A stretch of DNA of 55,182 bases from CAYSSM01 sp964433905 (GCA_964433905.1 CAYSSM010000003.1:1-55182), one strand, 5' to 3'. Positions 6,819 through 15,895 are shown, counted from the first letter of the stretch. Numbers and translations: made by a program. The notes: generated from the sequence alone by a model not told the origin.

Positions 6819-7313
6819 TTATCTGCGTTTTTTTTCTCTATCTAAGCCTTTTTCAACTTTTTCTAAAAGTTTTTGATACTTTTTGTTTTTAGGATCCAAA
6901 CTAAGAGCTTTTTTAAAAGATTGTTGAGCTTTAAAATAATCCTTTAGACCGGTAAGGGCGATGCCTAAGTTAATATGACGCGAAGCAAGATCGGGTTCCA
7001 GTTTGACGGCCTGAAAAAAAGCATCTTTGGCATCATAGTAATTCCCCTGCTCCAAAAAAATAACCCCTAAACGAGAATATATTTTTGGATTATCGGGATC
7101 TTGAGTTGCCGCTTTAACATAAAGATCTTCGGCTTTTTCATACTCTTTGCTTTCAAAAGCGTCATCGGCTTGAGCAATTAAACCGTATAAGCTTAAATCT
7201 TTGTCGCTGACTTCCTTGGCCTCAGATAATTTATCTCTGGCATCGGGCAGCCGGCGAGCAACAATGATCAAAATTATAACGACCGCTAAAACGATTGACA
7301 AATTCCAGATCAT
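6819..7313 (-). CDS. Membrane-anchored TPR protein
   Basis: A 164-residue protein with an N-terminal transmembrane helix (about 3-21), an acidic linker and about three tetratricopeptide repeats (about 45-150; for example YEKAEDLYVKAATQDPDNPK and YYDAKDAFFQAVKLEPDLAS), then a basic tail. TPR arrays bind partner proteins; the partner is not evident. The ATG at 7313 overlaps the ricT stop by 4 nt (ATGA), so the two are translationally coupled. It is the last gene of the holB-ricT-TPR operon. Confidence 0.8.
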   Translation of the reverse strand: MIWNLSIVLAVVIILIIVARRLPDARDKLSEAKEVSDKDLSLYGLIAQADDAFESKEYEKAEDLYVKAATQDPDNPKIYSRLGVIFLEQGNYYDAKDAFFQAVKLEPDLASRHINLGIALTGLKDYFKAQQSFKKALSLDPKNKKYQKLLEKVEKGLDREKKRR

Positions 7314-8077
7314 ACAAACACCTCGACTTTTTCCCCTTTTTTGGTTTCAACGACGATTTTGCCTTCCAGGATGCTGTAGCCGCTGACAATCCCTTCAGCT
7401 TTTGGCGATGAATATTTACTGCCTATTTTCGGCATTTTCTTTTTTAATTCTTGGTAATTTTGAGCCTCAAAAGCCAAGCAGCACATTAATTTTCCACAAC
7501 AACCGAATAATTTGTTGGTATTGGAGGTTGAAAGCTCTTGCGTCTGGGCCATTTCCAAAGTAACACTTTCTAAATTATTTAAGAATTTGGAACAACATAG
7601 TTCCCTACCACAACGGCCGATGCCGCCGAAATGTTTGGCTTCATCACGCGAGCCGACTTGCTGAAGGCGGATTAGTTTATTGTAAGATTTGGCTAAATCG
7701 GTAACTAAACTGCGGAAATCAACCCGCCCGGCGGCGCAAAAATAAAAAGTCAGTTTTTTCTCGTCAAAGGAAATATCGACATCCAAAATTTTCATATTGA
7801 GGCCGTGGCGAAAAACTTTTTTTCTGCTTTCTTCCAAATATCCTCGGGCCTGTTTTTTTAGATTTACTAAATTCACCCGGTCGTCAGAACTAACGATTCG
7901 GATAATTTTTCCGTTACCGGTTTCTGCTTCGCCATTTTCCGGCTTTTCAACTAAAACTGCTTGCTCGACAATGCCGTCATTTTCCGCTAGAATTTCCTGG
8001 CCGGAACCCAACGATAAATCGGTCTCAAAAAGATATATTTTTCCCGTTGACGGAAACTTAATAAATATTTTTTTCAT
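7310..8077 (-). CDS. ricT: PSP1 / RicT (YaaT)-like protein
   Basis: A 255-residue protein with the PSP1 C-terminal domain. It carries the conserved cysteine block CGRELCCSKFLNN ... GCCGKLMCCLAFE, the sites that bind iron-sulfur clusters in Bacillus RicT. Bacillus RicT works with RicA and RicF to control mRNA maturation by RNase Y. Gene order holB then ricT is the same as holB-yaaT in Bacillus, supporting orthology. The stop of the holB-like gene lies 7 nt upstream of the ATG. RicA and RicF partners are not in the window, so the exact role here is inferred. Confidence 0.85.
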   Translation of the reverse strand: MKKIFIKFPSTGKIYLFETDLSLGSGQEILAENDGIVEQAVLVEKPENGEAETGNGKIIRIVSSDDRVNLVNLKKQARGYLEESRKKVFRHGLNMKILDVDISFDEKKLTFYFCAAGRVDFRSLVTDLAKSYNKLIRLQQVGSRDEAKHFGGIGRCGRELCCSKFLNNLESVTLEMAQTQELSTSNTNKLFGCCGKLMCCLAFEAQNYQELKKKMPKIGSKYSSPKAEGIVSGYSILEGKIVVETKKGEKVEVFV

Positions 8078-8084
8078 TTTAAAA

Positions 8085-8735
8085 TTAAAATTTTAATAAT
8101 AGATTTTCTAATAGTAATTTTACCGAAGTATTGGTTAAAAGTAAACCTCTTGCCTTAACAATTTCTTTTAGAACGGTTTTTTTATCATGACCGGCCAATA
8201 ATTCTTCCCGAAAACTTTTTTCCCATAAATCGATGATTTTATTAAGATCGGGATTTTCCGACAGTTTGTTGGCATAATCAAAACGTTCTTTAATTGACAT
8301 TTGACCAATCTTTTTAAAATCTACAAAATCGCCTATCTCAACTTCGTCTTCATTTTTCTGGTATAATTTCTGGCATCTTGATTCGATAGTCGGAAGTATT
8401 TTTTCTTTTTTAGCGGCTGTCATAATAATAATCGAGCAAGATGGAGGTTCTTCTAAAGTTTTTAGCAAACAATTGGCGGCATCTAAAGTCAGATTTTCGA
8501 TGTTGTGGATAACCGCCAGTTTATTTTTAGAACTATGCGGTTTGAGAGTAATCCAATGAATTAGCTCGCGAATATGGTCAATTTTGACCGGATTTTCTTT
8601 TAGCTCAATAAGATCGGCGGTATTTACAGTTAAAATTTTTGCTATCAAAGCAATGTCGACTTTGCCAAAAATAATATAAGCGTGGCTTAAACGATCATTT
8701 TTCAGTTGATGTTTTAAAATATCTAAGACTTTCAT
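8085..8735 (-). CDS. holB: DNA polymerase III delta' subunit-like clamp-loader protein
   Basis: A short 216-residue AAA+ relative of delta'. It has LSHAYIIFGK near the start, the LAVIHNIENLTLDAANCLLKTLEEPP block (about 93-118) and a sensor-type ESRCQ (about 137-141). It lacks a usable Walker A motif and a zinc module, as delta' subunits can lack the ATP site. In the clamp loader this subunit helps open the beta clamp. Typical delta' proteins are about 330 residues, so the C-terminal collar domain is short or missing. Context (holB-ricT) supports the call. Confidence 0.82.
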   Translation of the reverse strand: MKVLDILKHQLKNDRLSHAYIIFGKVDIALIAKILTVNTADLIELKENPVKIDHIRELIHWITLKPHSSKNKLAVIHNIENLTLDAANCLLKTLEEPPSCSIIIMTAAKKEKILPTIESRCQKLYQKNEDEVEIGDFVDFKKIGQMSIKERFDYANKLSENPDLNKIIDLWEKSFREELLAGHDKKTVLKEIVKARGLLLTNTSVKLLLENLLLKF

Positions 8736-8760
8736 TTTACGGCTTTAAACTAACATAGAT

Positions 8761-8789
8761 TTGACTTTTTATAAATATGAGTTTACAAT
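8761..8789 (+). promoter_or_regulatory. Sigma70-type promoter for the zinc-ribbon gene
   Basis: TTGACT (8761-8766), exactly 17 nt, TACAAT (8784-8789). The predicted leader of about 67 nt includes a small CGGGAATATTCCG hairpin and a purine-rich GGGGAAAG before the ATG at 8863. Confidence 0.7.
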
Positions 8790-8862
8790 ATATATCGAGG
8801 GTACGGGAATATTCCGTCGGTCGAACCTAAAGTTAACCCCATGCGGGGAAAGAAATAATAAT

Positions 8863-9162
8863 ATGGATTTCGAAGACAAAAAACTAAATTGCAAGGAATG
8901 CTCAAAGGAATTTGTTTGGTCAGCCGGTGAACAAAAATTCTACGCTGACAAAGGGCTTCAGAACCCACCAGGACGGTGTCCTGATTGTCGCAAAATGAAA
9001 AAAGAAAGTCGATCGAATCGTGAAATGTATTCGATTATTTGCAAAGAATGCGGCAAAGAAGGTGAAGTGCCTTTTCAACCACGCAATTCAAATGATGTGC
9101 TCTGCGCTGAATGTTTTAAAAAATCGAGAACCCAAACAGGACCAGCTGAATCAAACGCCTAA
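8863..9162 (+). CDS. Small double zinc-ribbon protein
   Basis: A 99-residue protein with two CxxC pairs in each half. The first is LNCKECSKEFVWSAGEQKFY ... CPDCRK, typical of the zf-trcl putative zinc-binding family. The second is IICKECGKEGEVPFQPR ... CAECFKK. The frame is open further upstream, but that part overlaps the promoter, so the ATG at 8863 after GGGGAAAG is chosen. Proteins of this kind are frequent in Patescibacteria and probably bind zinc and nucleic acid; no function is established. It is monocistronic and converges with rpmB, 8 nt away. Confidence 0.8.
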   Translation: MDFEDKKLNCKECSKEFVWSAGEQKFYADKGLQNPPGRCPDCRKMKKESRSNREMYSIICKECGKEGEVPFQPRNSNDVLCAECFKKSRTQTGPAESNA

Positions 9163-9170
9163 ATATTTCG

Positions 9171-9338
9171 TTATTTAGATGTAAGATTAGTTTTTTGTTT
9201 GGATCTTAAGCAAGCAGTGCAAATATATTTGCCCTGGAATTTTTGAATATTCGGTTTGATTATTCTTTTAGTCCGGTGCAACGAATGAGGACGGTTGTAT
9301 CCAACTTTCGGACTCTTTTCACATATTGCGCAATTCAT
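9171..9338 (-). CDS. rpmB: 50S ribosomal protein L28
   Basis: A 55-residue protein starting MNCAICEKSPKVGYNRPHS, with KRIIKPNIQKFQGKYICTAC in the C-terminal half. The CxxC pairs (residues 3-6 and 40-43) mark the zinc-binding form of L28. ATG at 9338 with AAAGG about 7 nt upstream. It stands alone on the minus strand, converging with the zinc-ribbon gene. Confidence 0.93.
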   Translation of the reverse strand: MNCAICEKSPKVGYNRPHSLHRTKRIIKPNIQKFQGKYICTACLRSKQKTNLTSK

Positions 9339-9475
9339 AATGCCTTTCTTTTTTGCTAATGACTAACTTTTTAGCAAGGTTAATAAGGTAGTTTTTTGAT
9401 ATGCTTTGATGCTATTTAGATATTAATTACCGACAATTTATGTTATCATATTAAAGAAACAAAAACAAGGCTAAG

Positions 9476-10099
9476 ATGCTACTATTTAATTTAATTTCAA
9501 ATCCTCAACAATTTATCGGTTTTATCGTCGCCATTTTGATAGCCATAACAATCCATGAATTTGCCCATGCTTGGACGGCCAATTATTACGGTGATTCCAC
9601 CGCCAAGCAAATGGGACGGTTGACCTTAAATCCCCTCGCTCATTTGGATCTCTGGGGAACGATTTTTTTGCTTATTGCCGGTTTTGGCTGGGGCAAGCCG
9701 GTAATCGTCAATCCCCGAAATTTTAAAAATCCAAAATTGGACAATTTGACGGTATCTCTTGCCGGACCAATGAGTAATCTACTTTTGGCAACATTTTTCG
9801 GATTAATTTACCGCTACTTCCAAATGCCGGGATTGTTGGAGCAAATCGTACTATTATTAATATTTTTCAATCTTGTTTTAATGATCTTCAATCTCATACC
9901 GATTCCGCCTTTAGATGGCTCAAAAGTATTGAGTATTTTTTTAAAAGAAGAAACTTATATCAACTTTCAGCAAATGGGTATTTTTCTCTTGTTCGGTTTA
10001 ATTTTATTTTCGCAATTTTTCCCGATTATACCAACTTTTTTAGAAAAAACCGTTTCGTTCTTTTTCCACATTATCACCGGTAAAACAGTTTTACTTTAA
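9476..10099 (+). CDS. Site-2 protease family membrane metalloprotease (M50)
   Basis: A 207-residue polytopic protein with the zinc motif HEFAH (27-31) inside a helix and the second metal motif in NLIPIPPLDGSKVL (about 140-153). It has a GRLTLNPLAHLDLWGT loop typical of the short YwhC-like group and lacks PDZ domains. These intramembrane proteases cut membrane-embedded substrates; the substrate here is unknown. ATG at 9476 after AAGGCTAAG. The preceding 9339-9475 holds no gene. tRNA-Pro follows on the same strand. Confidence 0.9.
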   Translation: MLLFNLISNPQQFIGFIVAILIAITIHEFAHAWTANYYGDSTAKQMGRLTLNPLAHLDLWGTIFLLIAGFGWGKPVIVNPRNFKNPKLDNLTVSLAGPMSNLLLATFFGLIYRYFQMPGLLEQIVLLLIFFNLVLMIFNLIPIPPLDGSKVLSIFLKEETYINFQQMGIFLLFGLILFSQFFPIIPTFLEKTVSFFFHIITGKTVLL

Positions 10100-10144
10100 A
10101 AATATGTTTATAGTTGATAAGATGATATCATAAACTATTTAATC

Positions 10145-10217
10145 CGGAGTGTGGCGCAGTTGGTAGCGCACCAGGCTGGGGGTCTGGTGGTCGTCGGTTC
10201 GAGTCCGACCACTCCGA
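10145..10217 (+). tRNA. tRNA-Pro (anticodon GGG)
   Basis: Acceptor CGGAGTG/CACTCCG, D arm GCGCAGTTGGTAGCGC, anticodon stem CCAGG/TCTGG around loop CTGGGGG (anticodon GGG), T arm GTCGGTTCGAGTCCGAC, discriminator A. CCA is not encoded, unlike the four intact minus-strand tRNAs in this window. Confidence 0.94.
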
Positions 10218-10279
10218 CTTTTACGGGTTAAATGCCCTGATTATAGTTTATGGTCTATTATATTTAGTAAGGTAAAATT

Positions 10280-12475
10280 ATGGCATATGAAATACAATTT
10301 GCAAGAGTGACAAATTCCGGAAAATTATCCGACAGATTTTTAACATGCAAACACATAACCGCCGATGATTTGGCAAAATTCCCTATGGGTCAGGTTTTTT
10401 CACTAATAGAAATAATTTCACCATGGTTTCCAACTGCTCAAGTAGGACAAACAATCATTAATAATTTTTCTAAGTACTATTATGAAGGCGGCAGCACATC
10501 TGATTTGGTAAACCTGGAAAATTCACTTAAAAAGGTGAATGAGGATTTAGCCCAAATTACCCAAAACGGCGAAACTGATTGGATCGGCAATCTTAATGGT
10601 ATTTTGGCCGTAATTGCCGGTAATAATTTCCATCTATCGCCTACCGGCAAAGTCGAGGGATATATATTTCGCGACGGCAAAATTAATCACTTAACATACG
10701 GACTTCAAGATAGCGGTGAACCGCATCCGCTGAAAACTTTTTCGAATGTCGTTTCCGGAGAATTAAAAAGTCACGATAAAATCCTATTAACTACTAAAGA
10801 GCTTTTCAACCATCTTTCTTTGGAGTCGGTGCGGCAAATTATTTCTATTAATAATCCGTCAATGGCGGCGCAACAAATTTCTAAACTGCTGAGAAAAAAC
10901 AAAATTAGAAATGTTAACATCATTATCATCAACCTTCTCACAAAAGAAGAAGTTTCCAATGAACAGGCATTTGGAGAGATGGAAAATGTTTACTACTTAG
11001 ATAAAACGACCGAAGGAGTAATGGGCAAAATAAATGACATCTGGAAATCATTTCTTGTTCCTTTCGGCAAAATCATCAAACATAAAAGTAAGGATTTTGG
11101 CAAAAAAACATCGAACCTAACAAAAAATATTGTCAAAGAACCGATTACAAATCAAGAACCGGTAGGAAAACAAGATGATGCTTATCAAGAGTTTCTCGAT
11201 CCCGATAAAAGAGATGACAGTCTCCTAAAAGACGAGGAGATTAAGTATTCGCCAGAGCTTTATGTTCATTATTACGATCAGAAGAAAAATAAACAAAATT
11301 CTTTCTTCGATCAAGTAAAAAATGTCCTTTTTAAAATTTGGTTAAAGTTGAAACAATTCTTTACCTGGATAATTGATATTTATCACGATAAAGCAAGAAG
11401 AAAATATCTCTATATTGCCTTAGCAGTCATACTAATATTAATAATAGGCCTCGTAGTCGGCTTAAAAAATAAAAAGTCCCCTATTGGCAATTTAGACGCC
11501 CAAAAGATTCTTGACGAAGCTTCGGCTGCTGAAAAAGACGGTAAAAATGCGGTGGTAGCAGGAGATAAAGAAAAAGCTAAAGCGCAATTTATTATCGCTA
11601 TTGATAAAGCTAAAAGCATAAAAAGTAATTCCCTGGTAGCAAGAGACGCCGATCAGGTAATCATCAGCACTTATCAAGAATTAGATAAACTGACTTCAAC
11701 CACCCGTTTCAACACACTGACTTCAATAGCCAATATTGCCGATGCAAAAAGTATCTTTGTTGTCTCGGGTATTGGCTTTATTATTACCGACAAGGATATT
11801 TACGAAGTAAATACTCTTGGCGGCACACCGTCTAAAGTTGCGACTATCCCTAAAAATAAGAATTATCTTATCGGCACGCGTCAAGAAAAAATTATTTATC
11901 TTTATACAAGCGATCAAAATATATATAGTTTTAATACCAGCACTAAAAAAATCGAACAAGTAAAAATCACTGATGACAACAAATGGGAAACGGCAAATTC
12001 AATCGCTAGCTATGTCGGCACTTTTTATCTTTTAGACGGAGTCTTGGGTCAAATTTACAAACATTCATCGAGCGCTGACGAGTTCCAAAAAGGCGAAGAA
12101 TACATCAACACAACCAACATTAATTTAAAATCTGCGCGCTCGATTGCCATTGATGGTTCGATCTATGTTCTAAAAGAAAATGGTCAAGCCGTAAAATTGT
12201 TAAAATCGAAAGTCCAGGATTTCTCATTACAAAACATTCCCACGCCAAATGATAAAATCGCTGAACCAATTAAAATATTTACCGATGCGGACACACCCTC
12301 GGTTTATGTTCTTGATGGAGCCCAAAAACGAATTGTTGAATTCGATAAAGACGGTTATTTTGTTCGTCAATACGCTTTCTTAGAAAACATTAAATATTCT
12401 GACTTTTTCGTATCAGTAAAAGCCCGCAAAATCTGGTTGATCGGCGAAAATAACTTATACGAAATATCAATTTAA
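10280..12475 (+). CDS. PP2C-like domain, membrane helix and propeller-like C-terminal domain
   Basis: A 731-residue protein in three parts. Residues 1 to about 245 resemble a divergent PPM/PP2C phosphatase fold (NLNGILAVIAGNNFHLSPTG, GYIFRDGKINHLTYGL), but the usual metal-binding aspartates are not obvious. A charged linker leads to one transmembrane helix near 374-397 (YLYIALAVILILIIGLVVGL). A coiled stretch (about 405-470) is followed by a repeat-rich extracellular region (about 475-731) with beta-propeller-like blades such as SIAIDGSIYVLKENGQAVKL and SVYVLDGAQKRIVEFDKDG. A sensor or signalling role is plausible but inferred. ATG follows AAGGT; a flippase-like gene follows after 15 nt. Confidence 0.6.
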   Translation: MAYEIQFARVTNSGKLSDRFLTCKHITADDLAKFPMGQVFSLIEIISPWFPTAQVGQTIINNFSKYYYEGGSTSDLVNLENSLKKVNEDLAQITQNGETDWIGNLNGILAVIAGNNFHLSPTGKVEGYIFRDGKINHLTYGLQDSGEPHPLKTFSNVVSGELKSHDKILLTTKELFNHLSLESVRQIISINNPSMAAQQISKLLRKNKIRNVNIIIINLLTKEEVSNEQAFGEMENVYYLDKTTEGVMGKINDIWKSFLVPFGKIIKHKSKDFGKKTSNLTKNIVKEPITNQEPVGKQDDAYQEFLDPDKRDDSLLKDEEIKYSPELYVHYYDQKKNKQNSFFDQVKNVLFKIWLKLKQFFTWIIDIYHDKARRKYLYIALAVILILIIGLVVGLKNKKSPIGNLDAQKILDEASAAEKDGKNAVVAGDKEKAKAQFIIAIDKAKSIKSNSLVARDADQVIISTYQELDKLTSTTRFNTLTSIANIADAKSIFVVSGIGFIITDKDIYEVNTLGGTPSKVATIPKNKNYLIGTRQEKIIYLYTSDQNIYSFNTSTKKIEQVKITDDNKWETANSIASYVGTFYLLDGVLGQIYKHSSSADEFQKGEEYINTTNINLKSARSIAIDGSIYVLKENGQAVKLLKSKVQDFSLQNIPTPNDKIAEPIKIFTDADTPSVYVLDGAQKRIVEFDKDGYFVRQYAFLENIKYSDFFVSVKARKIWLIGENNLYEISI

Positions 12476-12490
12476 ATCTACAAGTAATAT

Positions 12491-13534
12491 ATGAGTAATA
12501 ATCTATTTTCGTGGAAGAAATTTATTATTGTACTTTTACTTGGTGTTGGAATATGGATTTTAATTCCCAATATTATCGGCCTCAAACAATCGTTTGAATT
12601 ATTAAACAAAATTAAGTATTGGGCGCTTCTGCTGGCAATTTTGTCAGAAAGTTTTTTTTACATTGGCTCGACTATTCTTACTCAAACGGTTTTAAAAATG
12701 ACCAAGGACACTTTAAGGTTCAGGGATATTTTGAAAATTTCGATTATGGACTCGTTTTCTTTACAGTTTTTACCGTTTGGAACGCTTGGAGAGGCAACCG
12801 TAAACTATTACTTTTACCGGCTGAAGAAAATCCGCACTTCGCATATTCTAATGATGTTTGTCAGCCGAACTATTACCATTTGGCTAATTTTCGCTATAAT
12901 TTATTTGATCGGTGTAGCTTTTTCTCCGACGAATTCACAGATGGACACAACTAAAATGCTAATCATTTGGTTGATTTATTTAGTAGCGTTTATATTTTTA
13001 TTTTATTTAATTTATCTTTATTATAAGAAAGAACTACTGACAAAACGAGTTCTTCGTTTTGTAAACTTGTTAAATATTGTAATAAAGATTTTTTATGCCA
13101 AAAAAATCCCTTCAGAAAAAATTCCTCCTTATGTAGACAAAATTTACGAAGCGACAGATATTATGTCAAAAAATCGAAAATTGCAGCTGTCGGCAATTTT
13201 TGGAGGTTTATTATATTGGATCGGAGACATCGCTTGTCTGTACTTTGCCTTTTTGGGCTTTGGTTTTCAGCCAAATATTGCCATCGTTATTTTTGCTTAC
13301 TGTATCACAAAAATTATTTCAATTTTATCATTTATTCCCGGTGGAATTGGTATTACGGAAGCTTCGCTTTCTTTAATTTTTATCGGTTTCGGCGTTCCTC
13401 CATCGATTAGTTTGGCAGCCGTTTTAGTCTTTCGGCTTATTTCTTTCTGGCTGCCGATACCGATCGGATTGGCGTCATTCTTGAGTTTGCAAAAAAATTA
13501 TTATAAAATAAACTTACAAGAAACAAATATTTAG
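12491..13534 (+). CDS. Lysylphosphatidylglycerol synthase TM / UPF0104 flippase-like membrane protein
   Basis: A 347-residue polytopic protein of the MprF transmembrane / AglD-like family (COG0392 type). Landmarks are FLPFGTLGEATVNYYF (about 96-111) and the C-terminal FIPGGIGITEASLSLIFIGFG signature. Members flip or modify membrane lipids or move lipid-linked intermediates; the substrate is unknown here. The soluble MprF synthase domain is absent. The start ATG has only a weak binding site and lies 15 nt after the PP2C-like gene, so the two are probably co-transcribed. Confidence 0.85.
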   Translation: MSNNLFSWKKFIIVLLLGVGIWILIPNIIGLKQSFELLNKIKYWALLLAILSESFFYIGSTILTQTVLKMTKDTLRFRDILKISIMDSFSLQFLPFGTLGEATVNYYFYRLKKIRTSHILMMFVSRTITIWLIFAIIYLIGVAFSPTNSQMDTTKMLIIWLIYLVAFIFLFYLIYLYYKKELLTKRVLRFVNLLNIVIKIFYAKKIPSEKIPPYVDKIYEATDIMSKNRKLQLSAIFGGLLYWIGDIACLYFAFLGFGFQPNIAIVIFAYCITKIISILSFIPGGIGITEASLSLIFIGFGVPPSISLAAVLVFRLISFWLPIPIGLASFLSLQKNYYKINLQETNI

Positions 13535-13543
13535 GAGGGGTTT

Positions 13544-14110
13544 ATGTGGGATGACTTACCAAAGAAAAATTCTGCCAACATGTGGCTGATTGGTATCCTG
13601 ATTATCATTGTTTTGGGGGTCTTAGGTTTTATTGGTTATGTATACTACAAAAATTCCGGAGCGGTTTCCCTAAATGTAACACCCTCTCCTAATGTTAGCG
13701 GAATAAAATCCGGCAACCCTTCAGTCTCGCCGTCACCTAAAGTTAGCATGTCGCCAACCATTTCTCCCAGTCCTACCGTAACGGTTGATTTAAAAATACC
13801 CGAAAATGAAACTTTGGTAACTTCTTCGATCGCCGACACTAATGGCGATAATAAAGATGAGACTTTAGTTATTACCAAAATGAAAGACGGCAAATACCAC
13901 GCTTATGTTTTATCTTACGATGGACAGTCTCTTTTTGACGACAAACAACTCACCATGAAACCGCAACGCATCGCCACACAAATATATGATTCATCAAAAG
14001 AAAGTTATCTGTCTTGGATGCTGATTTTTACAGAAGATTCCGGCAGTTTGGCTTTCATTCATTTTAATGGGACCAAATACGAGATCCCCCAAAATAATAT
14101 GGAAATCTAA
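13544..14110 (+). CDS. Anchored protein with Pro/Ser-rich linker, unknown function
   Basis: A 188-residue protein: a short cytoplasmic head, a transmembrane helix (about 13-36), a low-complexity Pro/Ser/Thr spacer with repeated PSP units (about 46-85), and a small outer domain. That domain contains ADTNGDNKDETLVI, a calcium-loop-like acidic motif of the FG-GAP/dockerin kind (DxNxDxxxE), followed by beta-strand text. AGGAGGGG precedes the ATG at 13544 and the gene is 9 nt after the flippase-like gene. No family is recognised; extracytoplasmic location is inferred from the helix and linker. Confidence 0.7.
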   Translation: MWDDLPKKNSANMWLIGILIIIVLGVLGFIGYVYYKNSGAVSLNVTPSPNVSGIKSGNPSVSPSPKVSMSPTISPSPTVTVDLKIPENETLVTSSIADTNGDNKDETLVITKMKDGKYHAYVLSYDGQSLFDDKQLTMKPQRIATQIYDSSKESYLSWMLIFTEDSGSLAFIHFNGTKYEIPQNNMEI

Positions 14111-14138
14111 ATTACCTAGTTTTAATTACTTAGTCCTA

Positions 14139-14176
14139 AACCGTTTGCCCCCATTTCGTAAATGGGTGTAAATGGT
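14139..14176. terminator. Bidirectional terminator-like palindrome
   Basis: AACCGTTTGCCCCCATTT and AAATGGGTGTAAATGGTT form a long imperfect hairpin with a CGT loop between the convergent ends of the anchored-protein gene and argS. AT-rich tracts lie on both sides. Confidence 0.65.
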
Positions 14177-14178
14177 TA

Positions 14179-15774
14179 TTACATTTTTTCGGGGACGGAG
14201 ATACCCATAAGGTCTAAGGTGTTTTTGAGGACGATTTGAGTTGCTTTTAATAATACGAGTCGCGCAGTGGTAAGATCTTCATTGCCAGATTTTATCACCG
14301 GGCATTTTTCGTAGAAAGTATGAAATTTTGTCGCCAGCTCCATCGCATAAAAAGGCAGTTTTTGGACTTGGTAATCTTCGGCAATTTCAATAACTAAATC
14401 AGGCAGCTTTATTAACTCTTTAATTAAGGATAATTCTTCTGGTTTATTTAATAATTTTAAATTTTCTTCTTTTGTTTCGGATTTCGGATTTCGGATTTCG
14501 GATTTGGCAAGAATACTGTGTATTCTCGCATATGCATATTGTATATAGTAGACGGGATTTTTTTGTGATTTTTCTTTAGCCAGATCTAAGTCAAAATCCA
14601 TGTGAGTATCCAAAGAGCGCTCTAAAAAGAAAAACCGCGAAACATCAGGACCAACTTCATCAATAAGTTCATCTAAAGTCACATATGTCCCTGCCCGCTT
14701 GGACATTTTAACTTCTTGGCCTTTAGATACTAAACGGACCAATTGAGCGATTTGAATTTGTAACTCACCCGACCAATCGGCATCACCACGCAGCATCTCA
14801 ATCGCCGCTTTTAGCCGCCCAATGTAACCGTGGTGATCAGCCCCCCAAAAGTTAATCATTAAATTATAACCGCGATGGATTTTATCGTGGTGGTAGGCAA
14901 TGTCTGAAGCAATATAGGTTTTTTCGCCTTCTTTTGTTACCAAAACACGGTCTTTATCGTCATCATATTGAGTTGTTTTAAGCCACAAAGCGCCACCTTG
15001 TTCGTAAGTCAAATCTTTTTTACCCAGCTCTTCGATTAATTTATCCACCCGACCGGTATTGTACAAGCTCTTTTCCGAAAACCAATGGTCAAATTTTATC
15101 CCCATCTTTTCAATAGATTTTTTAAGATATTCTTCCATCAAAATTGCAGCAGCTTCCTCGCCGGCTTCTTTAGGATCTTTAGACTTTATTTTCGGTGCTA
15201 TCTCGTCAATATATGCACCTTTGTAAACGGCTTCGTCATCTTTTAAAACAGAATGTCCTAATGCCAAAACTTGAACTCCGCGATCATTAATATAGTACTC
15301 GCGAGTAACATCAGCCCCGAAAGCTTTTAGAATATTGGCCAAAACATCGCCACAATACCCTCCGCGACCGTTGCCAAGGGTTAAAGGTCCGGTAGGATTG
15401 GCGGAGATAAACTCGACATTTACTTTCAGATCTTTTCCAAGATCAGTTGTCCCGTATTTTTCACCGGCGATATTAATTTCAGAAATTCTTTGTTGTAAAG
15501 AGGGGAGAGCAATTTTGAAATTAATAAATCCCGGACCGGCGACTTCGGTGCCAGCGATTACTTCTTGATTATCTGATTCTCTGATTATCTCGATTATTTT
15601 TTTGGCTATATCTTGTGGCTTCTCCCTCGCTGTCTTCGATAATTTCATAGCGATATTTGTTGAATAATCTCCAAACTTCTCGTCCGCATATTCCACAGAA
15701 AAATCCGGCATCTCAACATTCGGATACGCCTTTTTAATAACTTGCGATATTAATTCTTTAATCTGATTTTTCAT
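14179..15774 (-). CDS. argS: Arginyl-tRNA synthetase
   Basis: A 531-residue class I synthetase that charges tRNA-Arg. It has the N-terminal additional domain (VEYADEKFGDYSTNIAMKLS), the ArgRS block FISANPTGPLTLGNGRGG (about 115-133) in which the HIGH signature is altered (TLGN), KMSKRAG near 355, and the DALR anticodon-binding domain at the C-terminus, ending MGISVPEKM. At about residues 424-434, the hinge between core and anticodon domain, a run of 7-base repeats is translated. A TATAAT box lies about 15 nt upstream of the ATG. Length is within the short end of the family range. Confidence 0.95.
   Translation of the reverse strand: MKNQIKELISQVIKKAYPNVEMPDFSVEYADEKFGDYSTNIAMKLSKTAREKPQDIAKKIIEIIRESDNQEVIAGTEVAGPGFINFKIALPSLQQRISEINIAGEKYGTTDLGKDLKVNVEFISANPTGPLTLGNGRGGYCGDVLANILKAFGADVTREYYINDRGVQVLALGHSVLKDDEAVYKGAYIDEIAPKIKSKDPKEAGEEAAAILMEEYLKKSIEKMGIKFDHWFSEKSLYNTGRVDKLIEELGKKDLTYEQGGALWLKTTQYDDDKDRVLVTKEGEKTYIASDIAYHHDKIHRGYNLMINFWGADHHGYIGRLKAAIEMLRGDADWSGELQIQIAQLVRLVSKGQEVKMSKRAGTYVTLDELIDEVGPDVSRFFFLERSLDTHMDFDLDLAKEKSQKNPVYYIQYAYARIHSILAKSEIRNPKSETKEENLKLLNKPEELSLIKELIKLPDLVIEIAEDYQVQKLPFYAMELATKFHTFYEKCPVIKSGNEDLTTARLVLLKATQIVLKNTLDLMGISVPEKM
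14475..14502. repeat. Four tandem TTTCGGA heptamers inside argS
   Basis: TTTCGGA is repeated four times without interruption, followed by a degenerate fifth unit. It is translated in the argS frame as part of SEIRNPKSETK, between the catalytic and anticodon-binding domains. Confidence 0.85.
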
Positions 15775-15837
15775 AATTAGCCTAATTATATTATATTTTC
15801 CGTTAAATTTACACTATTTTCCAAAACTTTTTATTAC

Positions 15838-15860
15838 AACTTTCCCGCGATCGCGGTTTT
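15838..15860. repeat. 23-bp direct repeat with CCGCGATCGCGG palindrome, copy A
   Basis: AACTTTC, then the perfect palindrome CCGCGATCGCGG (15845-15856), then TTTT. The identical 23 bases occur at 16440-16462. This copy lies about 35 nt beyond the stop of the PaaX/Cas2-like gene. Confidence 0.9.
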
Positions 15861-15895
15861 GTCGTAATGAAATAAACCTGTTATTTTGATAATAA

